Shown in pieces: positions 38,307 through 49,222 of a stretch of 64,000 nt of DNA. How positions within the stretch are numbered: the stretch's first letter is position 1; every line of letters starts with the position of its first letter. The stretch is taken from positions 2,418,001 through 2,482,000 of the forward strand of contig CP091725.1 in the NCBI GenBank assembly GCA_022009815.1. Direction: 5' to 3'. The stretch comes from Bacteroidales bacterium (GTDB lineage Bacteria > Bacteroidota > Bacteroidia > Bacteroidales > Muribaculaceae). Made by a program: the position numbers and the translations under genes. The notes beneath the pieces are model-generated. The model ran no database searches. It saw nothing but the letters and a program-made list of their open reading frames with translations, and was not told the DNA's origin.

Positions 38307-40980
38307 ATGAAATTGTTATTTAGAATTGGCTACAACACTGCCTGGGGGGAAAGCTTATATCTTTTGGGCAGTGTTAAGGAATTGGGCGAATGGAATGAGT
38401 CCAAGGCGTTGAAAATGACCTACGAGGACGGCATTTGGTCTACAGAGGTGGATATTAAGCGCAATGTCAAATCGTTTGAGTATTGCTATATTGTCCGAAA
38501 CGACAATGGCGCAGTTCGCAAGGAGTGGGGCAAGCCTCACTTGTTCACGTTTGGAAAAGAAATCAAGGTCTATGAAATCTTGGATTCCTGGAATGACCAG
38601 CCCTATGACAAATCTTTCTACTCGTCGATGTTTGTCAATTCCATATTCCATCGTGAAAACAAAAACGATGCGCTGCCTCATCAACGTGGTGGCGTCACGT
38701 TGGAAATTTTTGCTCCGTCGGTAAGACCTGACGAGGACTTGTTTGTGACAGGCAATTGCGATGTGCTTGGAAATTGGGACCAGGAGAACGCGTTGGCGCT
38801 TACCGATTGCAATTATCCGATATGGTCGGTTGCTTTCCAATTTCCTGAAAAAGAGGAACAGGTGGAGTATAAATTCTTCAAGAGAAACAGACACACCGGC
38901 ACTGAATCGTGGGAAGGGTGCAATAACCGGGTGCTTGACATATCGGCTCCAGACAAAAACGGATGTATTGTTGTCGCAGGCTTGAGATTCAACGATTCCG
39001 CTGCGCTATGGAAGGGCGCAGGCACAGCTATTCCGGTGTTCTCAATCCGCACCGACGAGGATTTCGGCGCCGGCGACTTCCTCAGCATAAAGAAAATGGT
39101 TGATTGGCTGGCGGCGACAGGGCAGCGTGTCTTGCAGATTCTACCAATCAACGACACTACAATGACTCACACATGGGTGGATTCCTATCCATATAAAGCT
39201 AATTCGACTTATGCACTGCATCCGATGTATTTGAACATTCCGGCATTGGGCAAGCTGAAGGACAATCAGCGTCAGGAATATTTCAATAATCTGGCAGTGG
39301 AGTTGAATGCTCTTCCGCAAGTCGACTATGAGCGTGTCAATGCTGGCAAGCTGGAATATGTGAGAGAAATCTTTGCCGAATCAGGAGCCAAGACCTTGAA
39401 GACGGAGAACTTTAAATCGTTCTTTGCAAAAAATGAGTATTGGCTGAAGAATTATGCAGCATTCTGCTTGTTGCGTGACAAATTTGGAACTGCCGACTTT
39501 ACCAAATGGGGAAAGTATTCAAAATTCGACGAAAGTCTTGTCGACGAGTTGTGCAAAGACAATGCTGATGAAATCAACCTGACATATTACATCCAATACA
39601 ACCTTGACAAACAACTGAAAGATAGTTGTGATTATGCACACAAGCACGGTGTTGTGTTGAAAGGTGACATACCTATCGGTATCAGCCGCGCAAGTGCGGA
39701 TGCTTGGGTTGACCCAGATTTGTTTAATCTGAACAGCCAAGCGGGAGCGCCGCCTGATGACTTCTCAGTGCTTGGTCAGAATTGGGGATTACCGACATAT
39801 AATTGGGAGCGTATGAGTCAGGACGGCTTTAAATGGTGGAAAAACAGGATGCGCAAGATGTCGGAATATTTCGACCTGTATCGAATAGACCATATCCTTG
39901 GCTTCTTCCGAATCTGGCAAATCCCCATGTCGGCGGTGCATGGCTTGTTGGGTGTGTTCAACCCGGCGTTACCATATACACCAGATGAAATGCGCAACAA
40001 TTATGACTTCTGGATAAATCCGGATCTCCAATGCAAACCATATATTATGGACTACTTCCTTGCCGATTTCTTTGGAGAATATACCGAAGAGGCAAAATCG
40101 CTATATCTGGAATCGATAGGAGGGGGACGCTACAAACTGAAACCTGAAGTTGATACGCAACAGAAAGTTGCGGAGTTGTTTGCGTCGTATGAGAAACGAC
40201 AAGAACAATAAATTGGAAAACGCCCTGTGCGGCTTGCTTGATGAAGTGCTTTTCATCGAGGACCCAGAAGAACATGGCAAATACCATCCTCGAATCTCAG
40301 CACAATTCACCTACATCTATAGGTCGCTGAATGATTATGAGAAGTGGTGCTTCAACAGAATGTATAACGACTTCTATTACCATCGTCACAATGATTTCTG
40401 GTATGGAAAGGCTATGTGGAAACTTCCGGCTTTGGTAAACTCAACAGATATGCTTGTGTGCGGTGAGGATTTGGGAATGATTCCAGACTGTGTGCCGGCG
40501 GTGATGAAACAACTTCAGATTCTGTCGCTGGAAATACAAAGGATGCCCAAAAATCCAGAAGACGAGTTTGGCAATCCATATCAATATCCATATTTGTCGG
40601 TATGCACTACATCGACCCATGATATGGGTGGAATCAGACAATGGTGGGAGGAAAACCACGACAAAACCCAGCGATTCTACAACACTATGTTGCATCAAGA
40701 AGGTGGCGCGCCTTTTTATGCCGAGCCTTGGCTTTGCGACATTATTGTGAGCCAACATCTTGAGTCGCCATCAATGTTGACGGTACTTCCTTGGCAGGAC
40801 TGGATGTCGATTGACGGAAAATTGCGCAAAGAGAATCCAAACGATGAACAAATCAATGTTCCTGCGATTGCAAAGCATTATTGGCGCTATAGAATGCACA
40901 TCTCGGTTGAATCATTAATGAAGGAATCGGTATTTAACGAAAATATCAAGAATAAGATTACGCGGACTGGACGGAATTGA
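38307..40980 (+). CDS. malQ: 4-alpha-glucanotransferase (one frameshift)
   Basis: Amylomaltase (GH77) that transfers glucan segments during maltodextrin and glycogen metabolism; about 890 residues, the long form with two N-terminal CBM20-type starch-binding modules (ESLYLLGSVKELGEWNES and LFVTGNCDVLGNWDQENA). The catalytic domain starts around residue 235 (GTAIPVFSIRTDEDFGAGDF), with DIPIGISRASADAW, RIDHILGFFRIW (nucleophile Asp) and LVCGEDLGMIPDCV (acid/base Glu). The frame changes near 40190 (FASYEK into NDKNNKLENAL). Terminated by the hairpin at 41001. The MFS carrier at 3830 may supply substrate, which is inference. Confidence 0.92.
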
Positions 40981-41000
40981 TCGTTTGATTTTTATAAATT

Positions 41001-41037
41001 AAAATCGAGTAGGTGGTAAACTCCTCCTACTCGATTT
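41001..41037 (+). terminator. Terminator after malQ
   Basis: A 13-bp stem (AAAATCGAGTAGG and CCTACTCGATTTT), followed by T-rich sequence on the plus strand, 20 bases past the malQ stop. Confidence 0.75.
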
Positions 41038-41040
41038 TCT

Positions 41041-41085
41041 TAAGACGTTGTCACCATTTTTGTGCAAAATGGTGGCAACGTCTTA
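41041..41085 (-). terminator. Terminator after first sigma factor gene
   Basis: A 20-bp stem with one G-T pair (TAAGACGTTGTCACCATTTT and partner), lying back to back with the malQ terminator and touching the sigma gene stop codon at 41083. It separates two convergent genes. Confidence 0.7.
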
Positions 41086-41936
41086 TAGATATGACTTTAG
41101 CAATGCGCTTTTTTCCCCTTTCAATTTGCGGATTGCCTTCTCTTTGATTTGGCGCACTCGTTCCCGCGTCAAATTGAACTTGTCACCAATCTCCTCCAAT
41201 GTCATCTCTCTGCAGCCAATGCCGAAACACAGCCTTAAAATCTCCCGCTCTTTACCTTGCAATTGATTCAATGCTCGGTCAACTTCCTTCGACAGTGATT
41301 CTTGCGTCAGCGTGGCGTCAGTGCTTGGCACGTCATCGTTGGCAAGCGTGTCGGCCATACATTTGTCATCTCCGTCAGCGACAGGCTCGTCGACCGACAC
41401 AGTGCGGTAGAAGGCTTTAGGGCACTTGTCACCTTTTCCAATGGCATATCAAGGCGCTGCGCAAGTTCTTCTGCTGACGGGCGGCGTTGATTTTCCTGCT
41501 CAAATTTGGAGATTTCCTTGCTTATTCTATTGTTTAAACCTACTTGATTCAACGGCAGTCTGATTTCCCGCGACTGGTCCGCCAATGCCTGCAAAATCGA
41601 TTGGCGAATCCACCAAACTGCGTATGAGATGAATTTGAAACCTCTGGTCTCATCAAACTTTTTAGCTGCTTTTATCAAGCCTAAATTGCCCTCGTCAATC
41701 AGATCTGGCAGACTCAATCCTTGGTTCTGATACTGCTTTGCTACAGAAACAACAAATCTAAGATTTGCGCGCGTCAATTTATCCAATGCCTTTTGGTCGC
41801 CTTGTCTGATTCGCTGAGCCAACTCAACTTCCTCATCTGTTGAAACGAGGTCCTCTTTGCCAATTTCCTGTAGATACTTTTCGAGTGATTGACTGGTGCG
41901 ATTGGTGATTGATTTTGAAATCTTTAACTGTCTCAT
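41083..41936 (-). CDS. RpoD-like sigma-70 factor, divergent tandem copy (one frameshift)
   Basis: About 285 residues with the Bacteroidetes primary sigma architecture. Region 1.2/2 is KYLQEIGKEDLVSTDEEVELAQRIRQGDQKALDKL. The core-binding and -10 recognition helix is GFKFISYAVWWIRQSI. Region 4 is LEEIGDKFNLTRERVRQIKEKAIRKLKG. Compared with the neighbour at 42088 it differs at conserved places: SREIRLPLNQVGLNNRISKE instead of SRIVRLPLNQVGSLNKISKE, and LRLCFGIGCREM. A frameshift near 41405 splits the linker between regions 3 and 4. It looks like a paralogue that has begun to diverge; whether it is expressed is unknown. Confidence 0.85.
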
Positions 41937-42021
41937 ACAAATTAATCTATTAGATTCTTGTTGCTATTCACGGATAAGTTTTGTTCAAGAAACAACGATT
42001 CGGCCGAGATGGTTCACGGGG

Positions 42022-42084
42022 ACAGATATAAAATGCAACGAATCCCGACTGAAATAGCCGGGATTCGTTGCATTTTATATCTGT
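42022..42084 (-). terminator. 26-bp perfect stem terminator after rpoD
   Basis: A perfect 26-bp inverted repeat (arms 42022-42047 and 42059-42084) around an 11-base loop, directly after the second sigma gene's stop. It is the longest perfect stem in the window. It should isolate the two sigma genes transcriptionally. Confidence 0.75.
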
Positions 42085-42087
42085 TAT

Positions 42088-42941
42088 TTATAAATACGAT
42101 TTTAAGAGTCTGCTCTTTTGTCCTTTCAATTTACGGATTGCTTTCTCTTTAATTTGGCGCACACGCTCTCGTGTCAAATCGAATTTGTCACCAATCTCTT
42201 CCAAAGTCATTTCCTGACAACCTATGCCAAAAAACATTTTTAAGATTTCGCGTTCACGGTCATGCAATTGGTTCAATGCTCGGTCAACCTCCTTCGACAG
42301 CGACTCCTGATTGAGCGAAGAGTCTGCCATGGGGGAGTCGTCGTTGGTCAACACATCAAGCATACAGTTGTCCTCTCCTTCGGCAAATGGTGCGTCTACA
42401 GAGATGGAACGACCGGAAACACTGATTGTACTTGAGATTTTCTCTACCGGAATGTCGAGTCGGTTGGCAAGTTCCTCTGCTGAAGGACGACGCTGGTTTT
42501 CTTGTTCGAATTTAGAAAGCTCTTTGCTAATTTTGTTTAGCGAACCAACTTGATTCAAAGGTAGTCGGACAATTCTTGATTGCTCTGCCAATGCCTGCAA
42601 AATCGATTGGCGAATCCACCAAACTGCATATGAGATAAATTTGAAACCGCGTGTTTCATCGAATTTCTGAGCGGCTTTAATCAAGCCCAAATTACCCTCG
42701 TTGATCAAGTCTGGCAGACTCAATCCCTGGTTCTGATACTGTTTGCTACAGAAACAACAAATCGAAGATTTGCGCGCGTCAATTTATCCAATGCCCGCTG
42801 ATCGCCGTTTCGAATACGTTGAGCCAACTCAACTTCTTCTTCTACAGAGATAAGGTCTTCTCGTCCAATTTCTTGAAGATACTTATCAAGCGATGCGCTT
42901 TCACGATTGGTGATTGATTTTGAAATCTTTAATTGTCTCAT
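42088..42941 (-). CDS. rpoD: Primary sigma factor RpoD (one frameshift)
   Basis: A 286-residue housekeeping sigma factor that directs RNA polymerase to TAnnTTTG promoters. It starts MRQLKISKSITNRESASLDKY and keeps the standard Bacteroidales sequence in region 2 (SYAVWWIRQSILQALAEQSRIVRLPLNQVG) and region 4 (MTLEEIGDKFDLTRERVRQI). The frame shifts near 42740, where one base is missing compared with the tandem copy (CTGTTTGCTAC against CTGCTTTGCTAC). Since this is the canonical copy and essential, the shift is probably an error. Confidence 0.9.
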
Positions 42942-43116
42942 TCAGATGTTGTTATTTAAAATCGGATTTTACGTGCAAAGATAATAAAAATTTATCACAT
43001 AATTGTGGCTTATCTCCAAAATAAATTTAGTTACAGCAAAAAAGTTATAGAAAAAGTCATCGGACACACAATGCTATTGATGTATCCGATGACTGTAGTG
43101 TTGAGAGTGATGCTTT

Positions 43117-45736
43117 CTATTCCTTGACCGCTGCAATCAGAGCATTGAAAGCGTCGTGCAACCCATCAGCATTTTTACCGCCTGCTTGTGCGAATCCAGG
43201 TTGGCCACCGCCACCACCTTTGATTGCCTTTGCTGCCTCACGTACAATTGACGCGGCGTTAAGTCCTTCTTTCACAAGGTCGTCTGTAAGCATTACGGTA
43301 AGCATAGGTTTCTTCTCCGGACTTACGGTTGCTGCTACAAATGCTGTTTTTGTAGGGGAGGTCTCACGTATGGCAAATGCCACTCCTTTGACAATGTCTG
43401 GAATGCGCATACCGCCCAATGATGTCAATTGGATGCCGTTTGGCAGTGTTTCTTTCTTCCCAAGAAGTTGAGAACTAAGGTTCTTGATGCGTTCGATTGC
43501 CATGTCTTCAGCATCTTTCCGCAATTCGGCATTTTCAGAGATTGTTTTCTTGACAGCCTTCTTTATATCCGAAGAGTTGAGCAGTGAGCCAACATATTTT
43601 ATCGTGTTCTGCAACTCGTGGATTGCGTTTTCCACATTTTCGCCAGTTATTGCCTCAATGCGTCGTATGCCGGCGGCGATACTTCCTTCTGAAACAATCT
43701 TTATAATTCCAATATTGCCAGTATTTGGCACGTGCGTACCTCCGCAGAGCTCAACAGAGTCGCCGTATTTGATAACGCGGACTTCTTCCCCATATTTCTC
43801 TCCGAACAATGCCATGGCACCCATCGCTTTAGCTTCCGCAATAGGGACATTGCGATGCTCGTCAAGAGCGATGGCGTTACGTACTTTCTTGTTTGCAAGT
43901 CGCTCAACTGCCTCTATTTCCTCTTCTGTCATCTTCTGGAAGTGCGAGAAGTCAAAGCGGAGTTCTGTAGGCGATACATATGAGCCTTTTTGCTCCACGT
44001 GTGTGCCGAGCACTTCTCTCAGCGCTTCGTGCAACAGGTGAGTCGCCGTGTGGTTGCATGACGTAGCCAAGCGTTTGTCGGTGTCTATTTGCGATTATTG
44101 CAGCCTGAGGATTTGACGGCATCTTTGTTGTCAAATGAATAGGCAGGTTGTTTTCGCGTTTTGTATCGAATACTTCGATCTTCTCATCGCCTGAAATCAG
44201 CCAACCAGTATCGCCGACCTGTCCACCCATTTCTGCGTAGAACGGTGTCTCTTTCAGCACAATCTGATAGAACTCTTTGTTTTTCTGTTTTACCTTGCGG
44301 TATCGGAGAATGGATGTCTCACATTCAAATTTGTCATATCCGACAAACTCCGATTCCCCGGCATTGAGTTCAACCCAGTCGGAAGCCTCTATTGCGGCAG
44401 CATTGCGCGCACGTTGCTTTTGCTTCGCCATTTCTTCGTCAAACTCTTTGTGGTTGACGGTGAAACCATGCTCTTTCAGAATGAGTTCTGTAAGATCAAG
44501 AGGGAATCCATAAGTGTCATACAGCACAAACGCTTCCGTTCCGCTCACTTCTTTTCTGCCATCTGCCTTGGCCTCGTTGACAACCTTGTCGAGAAGTTTG
44601 ATTCCTGTCTCCAATGTGCGGAGGAATGTGTCTTCTTCCTCTTTAATTACCGTCTTTATCAAATCAGGTTGTTGCTTGAGCTCTGGGTAGGCATCGCCCA
44701 TAGACTCTATCAGTGTGTCCACAAGACGGTATATGAATGCTTGACGTTGGTCAAGGAATGTGTATGCATACCGAACAGCACGGCGCAGGATGCGTCGAAT
44801 CACATAACCTGCCTTGGCGTTAGATGGAAGTTGAGCTTCGGCAATAGAGAAGGCGATTGTACGTACATGGTCGGCGATTACGCGCATTGCTACGTCAATC
44901 TTCTCGTCTTTGCCATAACTTTTTCCTGACAATTGTGAGATTTTCTGAATCAACGGTTGGAAAACGTCAGTGTCGTAATTTGAGTGTTTTCCCTGCAATG
45001 CGCGCACAAGACGCTCGAATCCCATTCCTGTATCGATGACATGCATAGGAAGCGGTTCGAGGCTGCCGTCTGCCTTGCGGTTGTATTGCATAAATACGAT
45101 GTTCCAGATTTCAATAACCTGGGGGTCGTCTTTATTGACCAATTCGCGGCCAGGCGTTTTGGCTTTCTCCTCAGGTGTGCGCGAGTCAAGATGAATCTCG
45201 GAGCATGGACCGCAAGGACCGGTTTCACCCATTTCCCAAAAGTTGTCGTGTTTATTGCCGTTAATGATGTGGTCGGCGGATACATGCTTCAGCCAATATC
45301 CGGCAGCTTCATCGTCGCGTGAAAGGCCTTCTTCTGGAGCTCCCTCAAACACAGTCACATATAAATCGTCCGGATTGAGATGCAATACGTCCACAAGATA
45401 TTCCCACGCATAATCGATGGCTCCTTCTTTGAAATAGTCACCAAACGACCAATTGCCAAGCATCTCAAACATCGTGTGGTGATATGTGTCAAGTCCCACT
45501 TCTTCCAAGTCGTTATGTTTACCGCTTACGCGCAAGCATTTTTGAGAGTCTGTGGCTCGTTTGTATTTCGGCGGGACGTTGCCCAATATGATGTCCTTGA
45601 ACTGGTTCATTCCGGCATTTGTAAACATCAATGTCGGATCGTCTTTGATGACCATCGGTGCAGAAGGCACAATCTGATGGCCTTTGCTGTGGAAGAAATC
45701 TTTAAAAGATTCTCTAATTTCTTTTGCTGAATACAT
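43117..45736 (-). CDS. alaS: Alanyl-tRNA synthetase (one frameshift)
   Basis: Charges tRNA-Ala; about 873 residues. The class II catalytic core starts MYSAKEIRESFKDFF with TNAGMNQFKDIILG; the editing domain has HTATHLLHEAL and CGGTHV; the C-terminal DHHA1 region ends GGGGGQPGFAQAGGKNADGL. The start at 45736 is chosen because the upstream 23 codons are unlike the family and contain the promoter region. The frame shifts near 44085 (SNPQAAIIA then TDKRLATSCNHTATH). Divergent from merR with overlapping promoter elements. Confidence 0.94.
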
Positions 45737-45802
45737 ATCGTAATATAAACTTTCGTTTGAAATCAAGTTTTTTGAACGAGAATTAACTCTCATTTTATCT
45801 TG

Positions 45803-45828
45803 CAAAAGTAATCATTTTATTACTTTTG
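45803..45828. promoter_or_regulatory. Palindrome spanning divergent alaS/merR -7 boxes
   Basis: CAAAAGTAAT (45803-45812) and ATTACTTTTG (45819-45828) form a perfect 10-bp inverted repeat with a 6-base centre. Each half contains a TACTTTTG -7 box, one facing alaS and one facing merR. The arrangement would let one bound regulator affect both promoters. Confidence 0.6.
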
Positions 45829-45848
45829 TAAAAGAAGAATCCACCCTA

Positions 45849-46217
45849 ATGCGTAGCACTGAGAAAAAATATTATAAAATCAAAGAAGTTTCGGAAATGC
45901 TTGACATCCCCATCTCGACATTGCATTTCTGGGAACGGCAGTTTACGGTATTGTCTCCTCGACGGTCGAGAGGCAATGATAGGCTGTATACGACCGACGA
46001 TATTGAAAAAATCAAGATGGTGCATTATCTTGTAAAGGTGCGCGGCATGAAGCTTGCCGCCGCCCAAGAACAGATTATGCACAACCGCAAAAATGTGTCA
46101 AAAAGACAAGAGGTGGCGGAACGTCTTGAGGAAATAAAAACCGAACTGCAATCGTTGGCTGACGCATTGGACGGCATTTGGAAACGAGGCCGTGAAAACA
46201 GCCCCGTCTCCGAATAG
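45849..46217 (+). CDS. MerR-family transcriptional regulator
   Basis: 122 residues. A winged helix-turn-helix at about 8-75 (YYKIKEVSEMLDIPISTLHFWERQF, NDRLYTTDDIEKIKMVHYLV) is followed by a dimerising helix (EVAERLEEIKTELQSLADAL) and a short tail without cysteines, so not a metal sensor of the classical type. Similar small MerR proteins are common in Bacteroidetes; the ligand is unknown. Divergent from alaS, with a palindrome over both -7 boxes suggesting autoregulation. Confidence 0.85.
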   Translation: MRSTEKKYYKIKEVSEMLDIPISTLHFWERQFTVLSPRRSRGNDRLYTTDDIEKIKMVHYLVKVRGMKLAAAQEQIMHNRKNVSKRQEVAERLEEIKTELQSLADALDGIWKRGRENSPVSE

Positions 46218-46224
46218 CTATCTG

Positions 46225-47112
46225 TCAGTCATCAAAACGCTTTAGGATGTTTTGATAAGCGTCGATGCGTCGATCACGCAGAAACGGCCACCAGCGTCTC
46301 ACCTGTTCGCTTCTTGTCAAATCTATTGCAACAATTTTCTCAGCCTCGCTGTCGGTAGCGGCTTCATCAATCAGCTCGCCTTGAGGTCCCGCTACAAAGC
46401 TCGAACCCCAGAATTGGATTCCATTGGTTGCATTCGACGGGTCGGGTTCGTGTCCAACTCTGTTTACTGCTACAACAGGCAGCCCGTTAGCTACAGCATG
46501 TCCCCTCATGGACAACATCCATGCTTGTCGCTGACGCATTTTTTCCGCTTCGTTGTCTGAGCTTTCCCATCCGATGGCGGTGGGGTATATCAATAATTCT
46601 GCGCCTTTCAATGCCATCAATCGAGCCGCTTCCGGATACCACTGGTCCCAACAAACCAATACACCAAGTTTTCCGACAGATGTCTGGATTGGTTCAAAAC
46701 CTATATCCCCGGGCGTAAAGTAGAATTTCTCATAATATGCCGGATCGTCAGGAATATGCATCTTGCGATATTTCCCGGCAACGGATCCGTCTTTTTCAAA
46801 AACAACGGCGGTGTTGTGATATAACCCCGGCGCTCTGCGTTCAAACAGCGATGTCACAAGCACTATGCCGCATTCTTTTGCCACGTTGGAATAAACACCT
46901 GTTTCTTCGCCGTTAATGTCTATCGCCAAGTCAAAATTGTCGACGCTCTCCGTTTGGCAGAAATACAAGCTGTCGTGCAATTCTTGTAGCACCACAAGTT
47001 GCGCGCCGTCGTTTGCCAAGCGTTTTATTTTTGCGACAAGTTTTTCTCTATTCTTGCTTATGCAGGCGCTGTTGGCTTGCTGAATGTATCCTAATTTGAT
47101 GATTCTGCTCAT
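46225..47112 (-). CDS. aguB: N-carbamoylputrescine amidase
   Basis: Hydrolyses N-carbamoylputrescine to putrescine, CO2 and ammonia. 295 residues of the nitrilase superfamily with catalytic E44 (VLQELHDSLYF), K117 (GKYRKMHIPDDPAYYEKFYF) and C154 (VCWDQWYPEAARLM). Its ATG overlaps the aguA stop (ATGA), so the two are translationally coupled. Together they convert agmatine to putrescine, a polyamine route typical of gut Bacteroidales. Confidence 0.93.
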   Translation of the reverse strand: MSRIIKLGYIQQANSACISKNREKLVAKIKRLANDGAQLVVLQELHDSLYFCQTESVDNFDLAIDINGEETGVYSNVAKECGIVLVTSLFERRAPGLYHNTAVVFEKDGSVAGKYRKMHIPDDPAYYEKFYFTPGDIGFEPIQTSVGKLGVLVCWDQWYPEAARLMALKGAELLIYPTAIGWESSDNEAEKMRQRQAWMLSMRGHAVANGLPVVAVNRVGHEPDPSNATNGIQFWGSSFVAGPQGELIDEAATDSEAEKIVAIDLTRSEQVRRWWPFLRDRRIDAYQNILKRFDD

Positions 47113-48140
47113 ATATTCAATGAATTTTTAGGGAACTGCATGGTAACGCAATGGAGCGATCCGTGCTGTTTTATCAATGCTCGGCAGTCAACGCCGAGAA
47201 CCTTTCTGCCTGGAAATGCAGAGGATATTATGCTCATGGCTTCGCTGTCGTTGCTTTCCTGGCCGTAAATAGGGACAAGAACAAATCCATTTCCAATAAG
47301 AAAATTGGCATATGTTGCAGGCAGCCGCTCCCCGTCGGCAAAGATAGGGGCGGGTAACGGCAGTGGGAGCAACTTATATTTTCCTCCGTCTGCGGTTGTG
47401 AAACTTTGGAGCTGACATTCCATGGCTTTCAACTCTGCGAAATGCTCATCACGTTCATCATCGGTTGAAACATACAGAATGGTGTCGTTTGGCGCCAATC
47501 GCGCCAAGGTGTCTATGTGGCTGTCGGTGTCGTCGCCACTAAGGTAGCCATGGTCAAGCCACAACACTCTGCTTATGCCGAATACCTTTTCCAAGTACAC
47601 TTGTATTTCCTCTTTGGTCGACTGTCCATTCCTATTTTTGGAAAGGAGACACTCGCTTGTGGTGAGCAGCGTTCCTCTGCCGTCGCTCTCGATGGAGCCT
47701 CCCTCAAGGACAAAATTCAAGCTGTTTGAATATTCCCCCTTAAACATTCCGGAATCGAAAAGACGGGATGTTATAAGATTGTCTTTGTCGGCGGCAAATT
47801 TCAGACCCCAACCGTTGAACTTGAAATCGTTGACCACGGGGCGGTTTCCGCGAAGCGTGGTTATGGAACAAGTGTCGCGTGCCCAAGTATCATTTGTCGG
47901 ACATTTGACCACGGATATCAACTCGTTGCTGAATGATATGTCGCTGCTGTCGTCAGGGTCTGCTATGACGATGACTCTTTCGCCTTGGTCAGCAATGGCG
48001 TTGACTATCTCTTTGTAGCAAGAGACAACTTCTTCCAGCATATATGACCAATCTGTTCCGGCATGTGGCCACGCAAGCATTATGGCGTCTTGTTCTGCCC
48101 ATTCGGCGGGAAGGATTGCGCGTTCGTTGTTATTCGTCAT
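47109..48140 (-). CDS. aguA: Agmatine deiminase
   Basis: Converts agmatine to N-carbamoylputrescine and ammonia; 343 residues of the Porphyromonas-type peptidylarginine deiminase fold. Conserved signatures: WPHAGTDWSYML, NDTWARDT, EGGSIESDG, DTDSHIDTLARL with the catalytic His, and HGSLHCVTMQFPK with the catalytic Cys. The start is MTNNNERAILPAEW at 48140; the longer open frame upstream is the tail of another small gene read in the wrong frame. Overlaps aguB by 4 bases. Confidence 0.93.
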   Translation of the reverse strand: MTNNNERAILPAEWAEQDAIMLAWPHAGTDWSYMLEEVVSCYKEIVNAIADQGERVIVIADPDDSSDISFSNELISVVKCPTNDTWARDTCSITTLRGNRPVVNDFKFNGWGLKFAADKDNLITSRLFDSGMFKGEYSNSLNFVLEGGSIESDGRGTLLTTSECLLSKNRNGQSTKEEIQVYLEKVFGISRVLWLDHGYLSGDDTDSHIDTLARLAPNDTILYVSTDDERDEHFAELKAMECQLQSFTTADGGKYKLLPLPLPAPIFADGERLPATYANFLIGNGFVLVPIYGQESNDSEAMSIISSAFPGRKVLGVDCRALIKQHGSLHCVTMQFPKNSLNI

Positions 48141-48362
48141 ATTCTGTAAGGGAATCAAATGCAGATTCGTGATTGTCCAAGTATTCGTGACAATAATCAA
48201 CAAACGCTGTGCGTTCGCGGTAGCCCATATCGTCACACCATTCCTTAAAATAAGCCTTAAGCGCCTCGTCCTCGAAATCAGACGTTTAAACTCGCTCTCG
48301 GCAATGTCTATACTCCCAAACCTGACCAGTAGTTCCTGAATCATTGATGAAATATCAGTCAT
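48130..48362 (-). CDS. Small acidic protein of unknown function upstream of aguA (one frameshift)
   Basis: If one frameshift near 48285 is corrected, the sequence reads a protein of about 78 residues: MTDISSMIQELLVRFGSID, then DFEDEALKAYFKEWCDDMG, ending HESAFDSLTEYDE and a stop at 48130. It overlaps the aguA start by 11 bases, suggesting co-translation. It is acidic and helical with no membrane segment. I do not recognise a family. Confidence 0.55.
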
Positions 48363-48430
48363 AGTTTCAATAGTTTTATACGTTTCCCAAAAATAACCAT
48401 ATTTCCTCTAACTTCCAAACTTTATAAAAA

Positions 48431-48462
48431 AATAAGCACACGTAATTGAGCGTGCGCTTATT
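48431..48462 (-). terminator. Terminator after rplI
   Basis: A 12-bp stem with one G-T pair (AATAAGCACACG and CGTGCGCTTATT), 8-base loop, followed on the minus strand by a T-run. It closes the ribosomal protein operon. Confidence 0.8.
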
Positions 48463-48485
48463 TTTATTTTGATGTAAGTTGTGTC

Positions 48486-48928
48486 TTATTCAGAAACCAC
48501 CTCGAAAGGAATTTCTACAGAAACTTCTTTGTGGAGTTTCAAGAGAGCCTTGTAGCTACCAACTTCCTTCACAGCCTCTTTGAGAACGATAAGTTTGCGG
48601 TCTACGTTGAAACCCAACTTCTCGAGAGCCTCTGCAATTTGAATATTGTTTACTGAACCAAAGATTGTGCCGGTAGAGCTTGTCTTTGCTCCGATAGTCA
48701 AAGCAACGTCCTTCAAAGACTCTGCCAATGCCTCAGCGTCGGCTTTGATTTTAGCCAGCTTGTGGGCTCTTTGCTTCTGGTTTTCTGCCAAAACTTTAAG
48801 CGCCGATTCGGTAGCGATAACAGCTTTGCACATTGGGATAAGGTAGTTTCGACCGTAACCGCTCTTAACTTCTACAACATCGTCCTTGTAGCCAAGATTT
48901 GCGATATCTTCTTTAATATGATCTTCAT
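48486..48928 (-). CDS. rplI: 50S ribosomal protein L9 (one frameshift)
   Basis: About 147 residues. The N-terminal rRNA-binding part reads MKII then, one base shifted near 48918, KEDIANLGYKDDVVEVKSGYGRNYLIP; the rest continues in frame (AVIATESALKVLAENQKQ, TGTIFGSVNNIQIAEAL). Last gene of rpsF-rpsR-rplI. A shift within the first seven codons of a ribosomal protein is most likely a base-calling error. Confidence 0.92.
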
Positions 48929-48950
48929 AATTGTAATCCTTCTTTTAATG

Positions 48951-49220
48951 TTATTTCATCAAGTCAGTCACGTAAGGAAGAAGTGCAAGATGACGGGCGC
49001 GTTTTACGGCCTGTGCCACTCTTCTCTGGAATTTGAGTGAAGTTCCCGTGATGCGACGAGGAAGGATTTTGCCTTGCTCGTTCAAGAATTTCTTGAGGAA
49101 TTCAGGATCTTTGTAGTCGATATACTTAATGCCACTCTTTTTGAAACGGCAATATTTTTTCTTTTTGACATCTACTGAAAGCGGAGTCAAGTATCTGATT
49201 TCTGATTGTGGTTGTGCCAT
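48951..49220 (-). CDS. rpsR: 30S ribosomal protein S18
   Basis: 89 residues; conserved CRFKKSGIKYIDYKD and GKILPRRITGTSLKFQRRV signatures; binds 16S rRNA together with S6. It starts 3 bases after the rpsF stop and is followed by rplI, the standard operon order. Confidence 0.96.
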   Translation of the reverse strand: MAQPQSEIRYLTPLSVDVKKKKYCRFKKSGIKYIDYKDPEFLKKFLNEQGKILPRRITGTSLKFQRRVAQAVKRARHLALLPYVTDLMK

Positions 49221-49222
49221 GA

